Below are positions 41,872-52,011 of a stretch of DNA of 64,000 nt, piece by piece. Below the pieces are notes generated by a model that was given only the letters and a program-made list of their open reading frames with translations, was not told where the DNA came from and made no database searches. Where the stretch lies: assembly GCF_050613145.1 (NCBI RefSeq), contig NZ_CP192507.1:3162001-3226000 (forward strand). Reading direction: 5' to 3'. This stretch comes from Lysinibacillus_B sp050613145 (GTDB taxonomy: Bacteria > Bacillota > Bacilli > Bacillales_A > Planococcaceae). Within the stretch, counting starts at the first letter, position 1. Each line of letters opens with the position of its first letter. The translations under genes were made by a program, and so were the position numbers.

Positions 41872-43233
41872 TTATTTTTTGTTTTGTAAATAAGACAAAA
41901 ATATGTCACGTAAGAAAGTTGGTAAATAATAATGTTTTTTAGCGTATTTGAATGTAGGGAAGAAGTAGCCAAATGTAAATAAATCAAGCGTTGCAAGTTT
42001 GTACGTTTTTGTTGGTTCTACTTGTTGACCACCAATAAATAATTTTCTATGCTTATTCATGCTGATGTTATACATCAATAATTTCCCAAACACAATCCCA
42101 CGAAAACCAAGGCCCTTTAACTGTAATTGTGGCCATTCTTCATTTTGCGCCTGCATATACATTTCCTTTAATTCTGCTCCTGTTAGTTCCATTAGGCAAA
42201 GGTTAATCGGGTGTGGCAAAATTTTATGCATATCAAATGTACTAACGTATCCTTTTTTCAAATCTTCAACAAAAATCCCTGCATTAAACATGATACAATC
42301 TGCATCTGTATAATCAAAAACCGCTTCAGCAAATAACCGAGATAAGGAAGAATGATGGAACCATTCTTTATAGTATGTTTTTGATAATTGCGTAACAGGT
42401 TCCGACAATAATGCTTCTCCCTTTTTTACTAAACTATATAAAAATTCAGCTTCTCCCGGCGCCATCGTCAGTTGTCCATTCTCGATTAACTCTTCCTCCA
42501 TCGATTCAATGTGCTTCTGATCGTGGTCATACAAAATCGTTAAATGTCCTGTAAACTGACCGAATTTCCCTCCCCCTGTTAATAACACACCATTGACATG
42601 CTTTCCTTGTGGAAAAACATGATGTGTATGTGCCCCAAAAATGACATCAAGATCTGGACATTCTTTCGCAAGTAATTCGTCATCTGTAATACCTAAATGA
42701 GATAAGCATACAATGATATCGACTTCTTTTCTTAACTGCTGCACAAGTAAAATAAGCGCTTTCCGCGGCTCTGTTACTTCCCAATTCAATGTACGGTAAA
42801 ACACATCAAATTGCGCCGTAGCCCCGATCACAGCAATTTTAGTACCATAAACAGTCGTTAAAATGCTATAGGGCTTTAACCAATTGGGATTATCCCTCTC
42901 GATAGCGTTAAGATTCGCCACCACAACATCAAATTGAGCTGTCTCATAAAGAGACGATAACTCCTCAAATGACAGCGTAATCCCCTCATTATTGCCGATT
43001 GTTACAACATCGTACTCCGCCTCATTTAAAAGCTGAATATTGCCTTTCCCGAGCGTTGCCTCTGTATAAATATTCGAACGATCCAGATGATCCCCAATGT
43101 CCACTAAAAAGCTAACCTCACCCTTGCTTGCTAGAAGCCGACGTTGCTCTTTTATAAAGGTCTGCATACGTAACCAATATTCGAAATGGCTATGTAAATC
43201 GTTCGTATGAAAAATATGAATCTTTTCGAGCAC
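41872..43233 (-). CDS. yunD: YunD-like bifunctional metallophosphatase/5'-nucleotidase
   Basis: This is a protein of about 453 aa with an N-terminal calcineurin-like metallophosphatase domain (FHTNDLHSHFEYW with the first ligands, VDIGDHLDRSN, TIGNNEG, FGAHTHH) and a C-terminal 5'-nucleotidase domain (about 290-440). It has no signal peptide, so it acts inside the cell, probably on nucleotides or related phosphates. Four adjacent possible starts (GTG, ATG, GTG, GTG at 43242-43233) follow AGAGG. Spacing favours the last, but this is not certain. Confidence 0.88.
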   Translation of the reverse strand: MLEKIHIFHTNDLHSHFEYWLRMQTFIKEQRRLLASKGEVSFLVDIGDHLDRSNIYTEATLGKGNIQLLNEAEYDVVTIGNNEGITLSFEELSSLYETAQFDVVVANLNAIERDNPNWLKPYSILTTVYGTKIAVIGATAQFDVFYRTLNWEVTEPRKALILLVQQLRKEVDIIVCLSHLGITDDELLAKECPDLDVIFGAHTHHVFPQGKHVNGVLLTGGGKFGQFTGHLTILYDHDQKHIESMEEELIENGQLTMAPGEAEFLYSLVKKGEALLSEPVTQLSKTYYKEWFHHSSLSRLFAEAVFDYTDADCIMFNAGIFVEDLKKGYVSTFDMHKILPHPINLCLMELTGAELKEMYMQAQNEEWPQLQLKGLGFRGIVFGKLLMYNISMNKHRKLFIGGQQVEPTKTYKLATLDLFTFGYFFPTFKYAKKHYYLPTFLRDIFLSYLQNKK

Positions 43234-43248
43234 CACCATCACCTCTTT

Positions 43249-44070
43249 CTACAGTAATGCATCTAAAATAGAACGAATGCCAAGTAATAATAAAACGATA
43301 CGCAATGAAAACACTAATTGCTCTGATTTTAATTTTTTATTTAATGTAGCACCTATTTTGGCACCTATGTATCCACCTGGAATCACTGCAAGTGTATACA
43401 GCCACGGGACATTGCCAAGCGCAATATGGCTAGCTGAGTTCACTAAGGCTGTTAGGAACACTAAAAACATACTTGTTGATACCGCCACATGTGGGGGAAA
43501 CAAAAATAAAATGAGCATTGCTGGTACAATCATAGAGCCGCCGCCAATACCAAATAAGCCTGACATAAATCCAACGGCAAAAGTTAAAGCAAGTGCAAAC
43601 CAAATGGGGTACCCGTATATATGCTTTTCGCCTTGCGCGTCAATATATTCAAACTTTGTCCCATGCTCCACGAACCATTTAACCGGTTTTAATTTATCAC
43701 GAAAAATTAAAATGGTAGCGATAATAATAAGCAAAATACCAAAATATAAATTAAACGAAGGCAAATCAAGCCCTTTATTGACCCATGCGCCTAAAATGGT
43801 TCCTGGGATACTTCCCGCAAAAAAGATGAATCCAGTTTTAAAATCGACTGTTCCGGATTTCATATACGACATAGTCGAAGCCATTCCGATAAAAATCATC
43901 ATAATGACAGAAAGACCTACAACCGTTTGTGGTGTAATATTTGGGATGAGCCCTAGATTCATGCCAACGAATAATGTGGCAGGAACTAATATAACACCGC
44001 CGCCAAGTCCTACTAGTGCACCAATCACCCCTGAAACCGTGGCGATGACAAATAGCAATAAAAATTCCAT
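43249..44070 (-). CDS. yunE: TauE/SafE family membrane transporter (YunE)
   Basis: This 273-aa protein has about eight helices and the two TauE/SafE repeats, each with the GxGGGxxxVPA pattern (VGLGGGVILVPATLF near residue 21 and FGIGGGSMIVPAML near 173). The family moves sulfite, sulfonates or related anions. It overlaps the yunF stop by one base and belongs to the yunF-yunE-yunD operon. Confidence 0.92.
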   Translation of the reverse strand: MEFLLLFVIATVSGVIGALVGLGGGVILVPATLFVGMNLGLIPNITPQTVVGLSVIMMIFIGMASTMSYMKSGTVDFKTGFIFFAGSIPGTILGAWVNKGLDLPSFNLYFGILLIIIATILIFRDKLKPVKWFVEHGTKFEYIDAQGEKHIYGYPIWFALALTFAVGFMSGLFGIGGGSMIVPAMLILFLFPPHVAVSTSMFLVFLTALVNSASHIALGNVPWLYTLAVIPGGYIGAKIGATLNKKLKSEQLVFSLRIVLLLLGIRSILDALL

Positions 44071-44927
44071 TAAAACTCTCCTTCAAACATGTTCATTTGT
44101 TTCGGTGCTAAACCTTCAAATTCAATACTAAGTAGCTCTTGCAGTCGCTTCGCATTCAGTGCCGCATGACCACCCGAGTTATTATTGAACAACACATAGA
44201 CGTCTTTTGCTTGCTGCTGTAGCGCTCGAATATGGGCCGCTAAGCCTTGCAGCTCTTCCTCGTTGTAATCATATAAAAAGCGGACTTTACGCCAATTTTG
44301 TGCATTTCCAGCATTGCGCCAACCATGAATATTACGACCATGTATACGAAGAAGTGCTTTATCCGCTGTTGCGACTGGCACAAGGGGGGCAGAGCCCGCT
44401 CCTGCTTGTGGCTCATCACAAACTGTATGAATGAGTTCGTTCTCACGTAAAAACTGAAGTGTTTTATGCTTCATATCCTTAGCGTACCACGTTTGATTAC
44501 GAAATTCGACGGCAATTGGTAAATGCACCAATTGTTGCTTTACATAACGCATGTATTGCACATTTTTTGCTGTACAATCAAACCATGGGGGAAATTGAAC
44601 AAGCACCACCGCAAGTTTACCGTGCTTTTGGAAGCATTGTGCACATTCTATAAAGGCGTTAAACATATCATTGCGCGTTTCATATGGCAAATCATCGCGC
44701 TGATGCCCGGTCATTCCTTGATATGCTTTTAAAACAAACTGAAAATTATGCGGCGTCTCACTACACCACTTTTCTACATGACTGTTATTTGGAATCGCAT
44801 AAAACGATGTATCGACTTCAACAATTGGAAAATGCCCGCTATAATCAAATAATTTATCCCGAGCAGATGTCACATCTGAATACAGTGTTGGATGGTCTCC
44901 CCAACCTGTTAATCCAATAGTAATCAT
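44070..44927 (-). CDS. yunF: DUF72 family protein (YunF)
   Basis: This 285-aa protein belongs to the DUF72/YecE TIM-barrel family. Typical segments are EVDTSFYAIPNNSHVEKWCSETPHNFQFVLKA (about 34-65), VLVQFPPWF (about 102) and the C-terminal DVYVLFNNNSGGHAALNAKRLQ. Its function is unknown. The frame opens at 44975, but AAGGAGG before the ATG at 44927 and the family N terminus fix the start. Confidence 0.9.
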   Translation of the reverse strand: MITIGLTGWGDHPTLYSDVTSARDKLFDYSGHFPIVEVDTSFYAIPNNSHVEKWCSETPHNFQFVLKAYQGMTGHQRDDLPYETRNDMFNAFIECAQCFQKHGKLAVVLVQFPPWFDCTAKNVQYMRYVKQQLVHLPIAVEFRNQTWYAKDMKHKTLQFLRENELIHTVCDEPQAGAGSAPLVPVATADKALLRIHGRNIHGWRNAGNAQNWRKVRFLYDYNEEELQGLAAHIRALQQQAKDVYVLFNNNSGGHAALNAKRLQELLSIEFEGLAPKQMNMFEGEF

Positions 44928-45025
44928 ACTAAATGCCTCCTTCACATTATTTATTATAGCCGATTCAAATAGCAATTTAACAAATGATCGTTTCAGGGTA
45001 AGCTAGGAAAAAGGGAGCTGAAAAG

Positions 45026-45811
45026 ATGAAAAAATGGTATTTTCTTTTAGCAGTAATCATTACTACAACGCTTTTTACTTTAAATTTCGGAGATTCATCT
45101 ACACATAAGCCTTTCATTATTGCGCACCGCGGGGCATCTTATTACGCACTGGAACATAGCTTTGAGGCATATGACTTAGCCTTAACACAAGGGGCAGATT
45201 ATTTAGAATTTGATACACAAATGACGAAAGATCATGTATTAGTCATCGAACATGATAAAGTTCCTTCATACAGCGATGGACGGACCATTCAAGATTATAC
45301 TGCTTTGGAGCTAAAGCAGGTAAAACGAGCAAATGAATTGGGTAGTTCTTCTATTTTGACATTGCAAGAAGTACTCGCCCACTATCCGACAACTCCGCTT
45401 TATATCGAAACGAAAAACCGACGAGACGGTATGGAAGCGTTGCTTTTAAAAGAATTGCAAGCAGCAGGACGCCTCCACGATGAATCATTAATCATTCAGT
45501 CTTTTTCAGCAAAAAGCCTACAGTTATTACGAGAGCAAAATCACTCGATTCAGCTATTTCAATTATTCACAAAGGAAGGAACGAATGAGCTGACGCGCGA
45601 AAAGCTGCAGCAAGTACGCGAATATGCAAACGGTATTATCGTTCACCAACAAGCAATGACAGAAGCACTCATTCACTTAGCACATGCAGAACAGCTAAAA
45701 GTACATGTCTACACGGTCAACAATCCGCGCTACATGAAAAAACTAATCAAGCAACAAATAGACGGTATTATTACAGACCGCCCAGATGTTTTATATGAAC
45801 TGCTTTATTAA
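45026..45811 (+). CDS. Exported glycerophosphodiester phosphodiesterase
   Basis: This is a 261-aa GDPD with an N-terminal signal or anchor helix (residues 4-21), so it works outside the membrane on glycerophosphodiesters released from lipids or teichoic acids, giving glycerol-3-phosphate plus an alcohol. The active-site motif IAHRGASYYALEHS (about residues 33-46), EFDTQMTKD (about 62-70) and IEHD (about 75) are intact. It is convergent with glpD, the gene for the next catabolic step, and its stop is 6 bases from that of glpD. Confidence 0.92.
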   Translation: MKKWYFLLAVIITTTLFTLNFGDSSTHKPFIIAHRGASYYALEHSFEAYDLALTQGADYLEFDTQMTKDHVLVIEHDKVPSYSDGRTIQDYTALELKQVKRANELGSSSILTLQEVLAHYPTTPLYIETKNRRDGMEALLLKELQAAGRLHDESLIIQSFSAKSLQLLREQNHSIQLFQLFTKEGTNELTREKLQQVREYANGIIVHQQAMTEALIHLAHAEQLKVHVYTVNNPRYMKKLIKQQIDGIITDRPDVLYELLY

Positions 45812-45817
45812 TGTGAC

Positions 45818-47452
45818 TTATTTTCCCGTCGTAGCACGCGTGATTTCAGCATGTAGCTCTTTTTCATAAAGAGCCCGTGTTTCAGCTGACCAATACAATA
45901 TCCTTTGCATTTCATCTAAGATCGCTTCCCGATACGTCTTAACCGTATCAATATCGAAAAATAAATGGGACGTGCGGCGCATAAAGAAATCTAGCGGGTG
46001 CACGACAAGTTCATGCTCGATTCCGTAGTGTAATTGAGCGTAGAGTGGGCGCGGTAAAATGGACTGTTCTATTTGTAAATAAGCATATACTTGCTCTACA
46101 TTGGAGCCGTAATGCCGCGCTAGCTTTATACTTTCTTCAAGTGAAAGGCCGTACGTAGCACCTATTTTTGCCTTATTCGCAACATACTGCTCAAAATACT
46201 TGGAACCACCCACTTCTCCACCAGAAATCGGAAGCTTTTTCGTTACACACGGTCGCAGCTTTTTATCTGTTATTGTCGTGACAACCTGATCGACAATCAT
46301 TTCAGCCATTTTTCGGTAGCCTGTCAGCTTCCCCCCTGCAATGGTGAGTAGCCCGCTCGGTGATGCCCAAATCTCATCTTTTCGAGAAATTTCGGAGGGC
46401 TTTTTCCCTTCCTCGTGAATCAGCGGTCTCACTCCCGCCCAGCTCGATTTAATATCCCCCTCTGTTATTTGTAAAGTGGGAAACATATAACGAATCGCTT
46501 TCATTAAATAATCTCGGTCTGCTTGATCAATCGCAATATCACTTAAATCACCAGCATAAAACGTATCCGTTGTCCCAACATATGTTTTGCCCTCTCGCGG
46601 GATCGCAAAAACCATTCGTCCGTCCTGTGTATCAAAGTAAACAGCTTGCTGAAGCGGAAATACAGATGCATCAAACACAATGTGTACACCCTTTGATTGC
46701 ACTAAATGCTTATGTAAAGGTTGCCGTTCTAGTTGACGAATCGTATCTACCCACGGACCAGCCGCATTGATTACCACTTTTGCTTTAATGTGAAGGGATT
46801 CATTGGCTAGCGTATTGTGCGCTACGACGCCACAAATTTTTTGGTGGGCATCATATAAAAAGTCTGTTACTTTTGTGTAGGTTGCTATCATGGCTCCCTG
46901 TTCCATTGCTTTCTTTGCCACTTCGATTGTGAGCCGTGCATCATCTGTACGATATTCAACATACATACCGCCGCCAAGTAAGCCTTCTTTTTTTATGAGT
47001 GGCTCGTTTTGTAATGTGTCTTGAACCGTTAACATTTTTCGACGCTCTGATTTTTTCACACCAGCTAAGAAATCATACACTTGTAGCCCTAGAGATGTGG
47101 ACCATTTACCAAATGTCCCCCCTTTATGAAATGGGAGTAGCATACGAACAGGCGTTGTAACATGTGGACCAATTTCATAAACGATTGCCCGCTCTTTTCC
47201 TAAATCCGCTACTTCTTTTATTTCGAATTGCTTTAAATAACGCAATCCACCGTGCACTAATTTCGTCGAGCGACTTGATGTACCGCTTGCCAAATCACAC
47301 ATTTCGATTAATGCTACTTGTAGCCCTCGACTAGCCGCATCCAATGCGATCCCTACTCCGGTAATGCCACCACCGATAATGAGTACATCAAATGTTTTAC
47401 TTTTTAATAGGTTGAGTACTTCATTTCTTTTTAACGACGAAGCATAGCTCAT
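45818..47452 (-). CDS. glpD: Aerobic glycerol-3-phosphate dehydrogenase
   Basis: This 544-aa membrane-associated flavoenzyme oxidises glycerol-3-phosphate to dihydroxyacetone phosphate and passes electrons to menaquinone. The FAD motif DVLIIGGGITGVGIALDAASRG is at about residues 22-43, SGTSSRSTKLVHGGLRYL at about 57-74, and the substrate-site arginine region SWAGVRPLI at about 325. The ATG at 47452 has AAGGAG 8 bases upstream and is preferred to 47461. Unlike the usual glpF-glpK-glpD cluster, glpD here sits with uptake genes for glycerol-3-phosphate itself. Confidence 0.95.
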   Translation of the reverse strand: MSYASSLKRNEVLNLLKSKTFDVLIIGGGITGVGIALDAASRGLQVALIEMCDLASGTSSRSTKLVHGGLRYLKQFEIKEVADLGKERAIVYEIGPHVTTPVRMLLPFHKGGTFGKWSTSLGLQVYDFLAGVKKSERRKMLTVQDTLQNEPLIKKEGLLGGGMYVEYRTDDARLTIEVAKKAMEQGAMIATYTKVTDFLYDAHQKICGVVAHNTLANESLHIKAKVVINAAGPWVDTIRQLERQPLHKHLVQSKGVHIVFDASVFPLQQAVYFDTQDGRMVFAIPREGKTYVGTTDTFYAGDLSDIAIDQADRDYLMKAIRYMFPTLQITEGDIKSSWAGVRPLIHEEGKKPSEISRKDEIWASPSGLLTIAGGKLTGYRKMAEMIVDQVVTTITDKKLRPCVTKKLPISGGEVGGSKYFEQYVANKAKIGATYGLSLEESIKLARHYGSNVEQVYAYLQIEQSILPRPLYAQLHYGIEHELVVHPLDFFMRRTSHLFFDIDTVKTYREAILDEMQRILYWSAETRALYEKELHAEITRATTGK

Positions 47453-47688
47453 GTCATCCACTCCTTGCTATCAAAATAACAATGCTTCATTACAGTATTG
47501 ATAAATAGTTGACAATTAGAACATAAAATTATCCATATGTTTAAAATAGAGTAGTTCTGTTTCATTAATTTGGAGGGTTTTGACCGGATACACGCTCTTT
47601 TTGCTCGGATACCATACCTTTTTGACTGTTCAACAAATGTTTTTGCTCCGTTGCAAGATTTTCGTTGGGCCCCTTCTAATTCAAATAA

Positions 47689-47728
47689 GAATAAAAACGA
47701 CAGCGTGAAGCTGCTGTCGTTTTTATTC
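47689..47728. terminator. Terminator of the ugp operon
   Basis: GAATAAAAACGACAGC and GCTGTCGTTTTTATTC form a perfect 16-bp stem with an 8-base loop just past the ugpB stop, separating ugp from glpD. Confidence 0.92.
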
Positions 47729-47736
47729 CTTGCTTA

Positions 47737-49113
47737 TTAGTTCCCACTTGTTTTATTAGCAATTTCAATGGCACGATTTGTTGATTCAGCTGCTTTATCT
47801 AAAACAGCTTGTGGGTCGCCGCCTTGATATAATTCTTCAATGGCTGTGACAACGTGCTCACGCGACTCTGGGAATACGGAGATGAGCGCACCTTGTGTTG
47901 CCGTTGAAGGCTTTGTATCTTGTAATTGATTCACTGTTACTTGAAGCTGAGGATACTCTGTCCAACGCTCTTTTACAATATCCTGCTCATATGCTGCTGG
48001 GTTGATAGCAAAATACCCCGTTGATACATGCCACTGTGCTTGCACTTCTGGTGTTTGTAAATATTTCATAAAGTCCCAAGCACCTGCTTGCTCTTCTTTC
48101 GAAATACCGTTCATCATCCATAATGAAGCACCACCGATAATTACGCCGTTCCGGTCCGCTTTCTCTGAATACGGAATATACGCTGCTCCTACTTCAAACG
48201 GTGCATTTTTTGCAATATCTGCAATCCCTGCTGATGAGTCTAAGTACATCGCTACTTGACCTGAAACAAAGGCTGTACGAATATCATCCCATACGGAACC
48301 AAAGTTTCCTAACGTACCAGCATCGTTCATTTCTTTTAAAAATTCAAATATACGTAAACCTTCTTCCCCATTAAATAGCGCCTGTGTTGCTTGATCTGTA
48401 CGACCATTGTCAGCGTCTACATATAAGCCACCTTGTGTTGCAAGCATCTCCTCAAAGAACCAACCGTATAACAAAATAGCAAAGCCTTTCATATCATCAT
48501 TGGATAATTTGCTAGCCACTGCAATCACTTCTTCAAATGTTTGCGGTGGATTTTCTGGATCTAAGCCAGCTTTTTTAAATGCATCCTTGTTATACAGCAT
48601 GACTGGTGTTGATGAGTTAAATGGCATCGAATACAATTGACCATCTACCGTGTAGTAATTTAAAATATTTTCTTCTAATTGACTAACATCGTAGTTGTCT
48701 TGGTCAATAAACGTTTGTACTGGCTCAACGTAGCCATTTTCAATCATATATTTTGTCCCTACTTCAAATACTTGCATAATCGCTGGTGCATCTGATGTCC
48801 CACCGACACTGCGTAGTTTCGTTAAAGACTCTTCATAAGACCCTTGGAATAACGCCTCAACTTCATATTGTTCTTGTGAAGCATTGTAATCTGCCACTGC
48901 CTTGTCAATAGCCGCTTGGTTGGCCCCACTCATCGCATGCCAAAATTCAATTTTCACTTTTTCATCGCTTACCGTAGCATCATTGTTTGTAGTCTCCGTT
49001 GTGTCTGCTGTATCTTCTTCCCCTGTTGTTGTCTCATCGTTACTACATGCACTGATAATAAGTACAAATAGGAACATGAACCCTAATATAAACCACTTTT
49101 TCATATTGAACAT
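47737..49113 (-). CDS. ugpB: Glycerol-3-phosphate ABC transporter binding lipoprotein
   Basis: This family-1 solute-binding lipoprotein has 458 aa and a lipobox, LIISACSND (cysteine about 23). UgpB-like features are KIEFWHAMSGANQAAIDKAVADYNASQ (about 54-80), PFNSSTPVMLYNKDAFKKAGLDP (about 164-186) and GGASLWMMNG (about 310). The context (glpD and two GDPDs) supports sn-glycerol-3-phosphate or glycerophosphodiesters as ligand. An alternative start three codons in (49104) is nearly as good. It is the last gene of ugpC-A-E-B. Confidence 0.88.
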   Translation of the reverse strand: MFNMKKWFILGFMFLFVLIISACSNDETTTGEEDTADTTETTNNDATVSDEKVKIEFWHAMSGANQAAIDKAVADYNASQEQYEVEALFQGSYEESLTKLRSVGGTSDAPAIMQVFEVGTKYMIENGYVEPVQTFIDQDNYDVSQLEENILNYYTVDGQLYSMPFNSSTPVMLYNKDAFKKAGLDPENPPQTFEEVIAVASKLSNDDMKGFAILLYGWFFEEMLATQGGLYVDADNGRTDQATQALFNGEEGLRIFEFLKEMNDAGTLGNFGSVWDDIRTAFVSGQVAMYLDSSAGIADIAKNAPFEVGAAYIPYSEKADRNGVIIGGASLWMMNGISKEEQAGAWDFMKYLQTPEVQAQWHVSTGYFAINPAAYEQDIVKERWTEYPQLQVTVNQLQDTKPSTATQGALISVFPESREHVVTAIEELYQGGDPQAVLDKAAESTNRAIEIANKTSGN

Positions 49114-49131
49114 TCACCTAAACCCCTTTTA

Positions 49132-49950
49132 TTATTTAATGGCACCTTGCGTTAATCCTTTTTGTAATTGCTTTTGTCCTAAAAACAGCAGGATTAGCGT
49201 AGGTAAAATAATAATCATTACGCCTGCCATGACAACGCCCCAATCCGTTGCACTTTCATTGGATTGCAATTGACGAATACCGATTTGCACGGTTCGTACT
49301 TTGTCATTTGTTGTTGTCAGCAACGGCCATAAATACATATTCCACGTTGTCAAAAAGCTATACGCCCCTAATGTTACAACACTTGTTTTGGACATGGGCA
49401 AGACGACTTTCCAGAAAAATTTCAGCTTCCCCACTCCGCCAATTTGTGCTGCCTCATACAATTCATACGGAATCGTTTTAAAATGTTGCCTCAATAAAAA
49501 CGTCCCAAATGCAGAAGCAAAAAACGGCAATGTTAATGCCATATACGTATTTGTCCAACCAAACCCTTGAATCATTAAAAAGTTCGGAATCATCGTCGCT
49601 TCCCATGGAATCATCATCGTTGAAATAAATAAAAAGAAGATCACATTACTCCCTCGAAATGGGATAAATACAAACACATAGGCTGCCATTGCACAGACTA
49701 AAATTTGTCCAATCATCACAAGCGTCGATACGACAAAGCTGTTTAGTAAATATTTGAGTAACGGTAATCGTTGAAATGCTTGTTCATAATTACTAAATGA
49801 AAAACTGTTTGGGAAAATGCTTCCCGTTAACACTTCTTGCGGTGTCATAAAGGAAATTAAAAACGCATACCCGACAGGGAAGAACACCATTACCGCAAAA
49901 ATCGTTAGTAAAATGTAAAATAATATTTTTTGAGAAAGAGGCATGCTCAT
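49132..49950 (-). CDS. ugpE: Sugar-phosphate ABC permease, UgpE-like
   Basis: This is a 272-aa permease with six helices and the carbohydrate-uptake EAA loop YELYEAAQIGGVGKLKFFWKVVLPMSK (about 162-188). The MSFMTPQEVLTGSIFPNSFSFSNYEQAF-like periplasmic region near residue 35 fits MalG/UgpE proteins. The start overlaps the ugpA stop by 4 nt. Confidence 0.9.
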   Translation of the reverse strand: MSMPLSQKILFYILLTIFAVMVFFPVGYAFLISFMTPQEVLTGSIFPNSFSFSNYEQAFQRLPLLKYLLNSFVVSTLVMIGQILVCAMAAYVFVFIPFRGSNVIFFLFISTMMIPWEATMIPNFLMIQGFGWTNTYMALTLPFFASAFGTFLLRQHFKTIPYELYEAAQIGGVGKLKFFWKVVLPMSKTSVVTLGAYSFLTTWNMYLWPLLTTTNDKVRTVQIGIRQLQSNESATDWGVVMAGVMIIILPTLILLFLGQKQLQKGLTQGAIK

Positions 49951-50831
49951 TGGTAATGCACCTTCCTCTCTCCAAACTTAAACTGTAGAATCGTCACAAT
50001 GAGTACAACGATAAATAATACAATCGCCTGTGCACTAGCTGTACCAAATTGATAGTTCACGAACGCTTCTTTATAAATCGAGTACACGACTAAATTTGTT
50101 GATTGGATTGGTCCACCTTTTGTTAAAATATCGATTTGACCAAAGCTTTGGAATGCATTAATTAACGAAATGGTAATGATAAAAAATAATGTGGGAGATA
50201 AAAGCGGAATGGTGATGCGACGTAGTTTTGTAAAGTAGCCCGCTCCATCGATTGTTGCACTTTCATACAAGCTGTCATCGATATTTTGTAAACCACCTAA
50301 AATAACTAAAAAGTTAAAGCCTAAGTTCATCCAAATCGTCGTCAGTGAAACCGATAACAACGCCCAATCTGGATCAAGTAACCACTGAACAGTCGGTAAT
50401 TGCATCGCTTTTAATATATTATTAAAGGCACCGACTGAAGGATGAAATAAAAAGAGCCAAACAACAGCAGATGCCGCTACAGAAATCCCCATAGTTGACG
50501 AGAAAATCGTTCGGTAAAGGCCGATTCCTTTTAATTTTTCATTTGCTAAAACCGCCATGATTAGCGCGAGTACTACACTTACTGGTACTGTATAAGCAAC
50601 AAACAATAACGTTGCCTTCATACTATTTCGAAATTCATCTGACGTAAAAATGTACGTGTAATTTTCAATGCCATTAAAATACACCGGCACACCATTTTGA
50701 TTTGTTAAGAAAAAGCTTAAGTAAATGGTTTTTGCCATTGGATAGTAGACAAACATGCCAAAAAGTACAATGGATGGAAGTAAATAAAGCAGCCCTACTC
50801 TGACATTAATAGAACGTTTCCATAGGTTCAT
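49947..50831 (-). CDS. ugpA: Sugar-phosphate ABC permease, UgpA-like
   Basis: This is a 294-aa permease with six helices. The EAA loop DSLYESATIDGAGYFTKLRRITIPLLSP (about 187-214) is clear. The N-terminal GLLYLLPSIVLFGMFVYYPMAKTIYLSF helix matches MalF/UgpA proteins. Its ATG lies one base after the ugpC stop. Confidence 0.9.
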   Translation of the reverse strand: MNLWKRSINVRVGLLYLLPSIVLFGMFVYYPMAKTIYLSFFLTNQNGVPVYFNGIENYTYIFTSDEFRNSMKATLLFVAYTVPVSVVLALIMAVLANEKLKGIGLYRTIFSSTMGISVAASAVVWLFLFHPSVGAFNNILKAMQLPTVQWLLDPDWALLSVSLTTIWMNLGFNFLVILGGLQNIDDSLYESATIDGAGYFTKLRRITIPLLSPTLFFIITISLINAFQSFGQIDILTKGGPIQSTNLVVYSIYKEAFVNYQFGTASAQAIVLFIVVLIVTILQFKFGERKVHYQ

Positions 50832-51935
50832 TTATTCCACCACCTTACGCTCTATTAGCCCTTTTTGGACGATTTTCTCTGTCTCCGTATCAAACAAGCA
50901 AACTTCCTCTTCGTTAATAGAAAATTCAAGTAACTGTCCAATTTTATAATTCCATTGACCTCCCCACTTACAAATCCATTCTTCACCGTCTACATCAATC
51001 GAAATAAGTGTTTCATTTCCTAATAGTGCTACATTTACAATCGGTGCCTTATAGATTGTCCCCCCTTCTACGGGCTGTATTAAATGCTCTGGGCGAATGC
51101 CAAAGATGACACTACTCGATATTTTTTTAGACATTGTTTCACTAATGGCAATGGATAATGCTGAACTTAGCTGAATAGAACACTCAGCTACGTGAACAGA
51201 TGCTTGCTTTAAGTTCATCGGCGGAGAACCAATAAATGTCGCAACAAATATATTTTCAGGATAATTGTAAATATCCATCGGTGTACCAATTTGCTGTGCA
51301 TAGCCTTTATCTAAAATCATCATTCGGTCTCCCATAGTCATTGCTTCTACTTGATCGTGTGTCACATAGATCATCGTAAAGCCTAACTTCTTTTGTAAAC
51401 GACGTAACTCTGACCGCATATGGGCGCGTAATTTAGCATCTAAGTTAGACAATGGCTCATCCATTAAACAAATAGGTTGTTCATTTACAATCGCGCGAGC
51501 AAGTGCTACACGCTGACGCTGACCACCTGATAGCTGGCGCGGTTTTCTTTTTAAATAGTCACTTAAACCCAGCATCGCAGCGACTTCTTCAATTTTTTGT
51601 TTTCGAACGCTCTTCTCTAATTTTTTCACTTGTAAGCCAAAGCCGATATTTTCCTCTACACTCATATGTGGGTATAATGCATAGTTTTGGAATACCATCG
51701 TAATCCCACGCTTACTCGGATGAATATCATTCACAACATCCTCACCAAAAATCAAGTTACCTGATGTAATATTTTCTAGTCCAGCTATAATTCGTAGCAT
51801 AGTACTTTTCCCACAACCAGATGGTCCAACTAACACAAAAAATTCGCCAGGCTCTATTTCAATATTTATCTCACTTAATACTTCTGTCTGTTTGTCGTAG
51901 GATTTCTTAATGTTTTCTAATCGTACTCGTTGCAT
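50832..51935 (-). CDS. ugpC: Glycerol-3-phosphate ABC transporter ATPase, UgpC/MsmK family
   Basis: This is a 367-aa ATPase with Walker A GPSGCGKST (about 38), the signature LSGGQRQRVALARA (about 135), Walker B ICLMDEPLSNLD (about 155) and a C-terminal TOBE domain (about 240-360) including FGIRPEHL. Family ATPases may serve several importers, but here it heads a dedicated operon. A PhoP-box-like array and a perfect TATAAT precede it. Confidence 0.92.
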   Translation of the reverse strand: MQRVRLENIKKSYDKQTEVLSEINIEIEPGEFFVLVGPSGCGKSTMLRIIAGLENITSGNLIFGEDVVNDIHPSKRGITMVFQNYALYPHMSVEENIGFGLQVKKLEKSVRKQKIEEVAAMLGLSDYLKRKPRQLSGGQRQRVALARAIVNEQPICLMDEPLSNLDAKLRAHMRSELRRLQKKLGFTMIYVTHDQVEAMTMGDRMMILDKGYAQQIGTPMDIYNYPENIFVATFIGSPPMNLKQASVHVAECSIQLSSALSIAISETMSKKISSSVIFGIRPEHLIQPVEGGTIYKAPIVNVALLGNETLISIDVDGEEWICKWGGQWNYKIGQLLEFSINEEEVCLFDTETEKIVQKGLIERKVVE

Positions 51936-51985
51936 GCACGTTCAGCTCCCTCCTTCATGAGTGGCTAACAATATGCTGTACTGTC

Positions 51986-51991
51986 ATTATA
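51986..51991 (-). promoter_or_regulatory. -10 element of the ugpC promoter
   Basis: A perfect TATAAT on the minus strand lies about 50 bases before the ugpC ATG. The matching -35 position (52009-52014, ACGATA) is poor, as expected for a promoter that needs an activator. The PhoP-box-like array lies immediately upstream. Confidence 0.6.
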
Positions 51992-52011
51992 AAAGTGAAC
52001 TTTCAAGATAT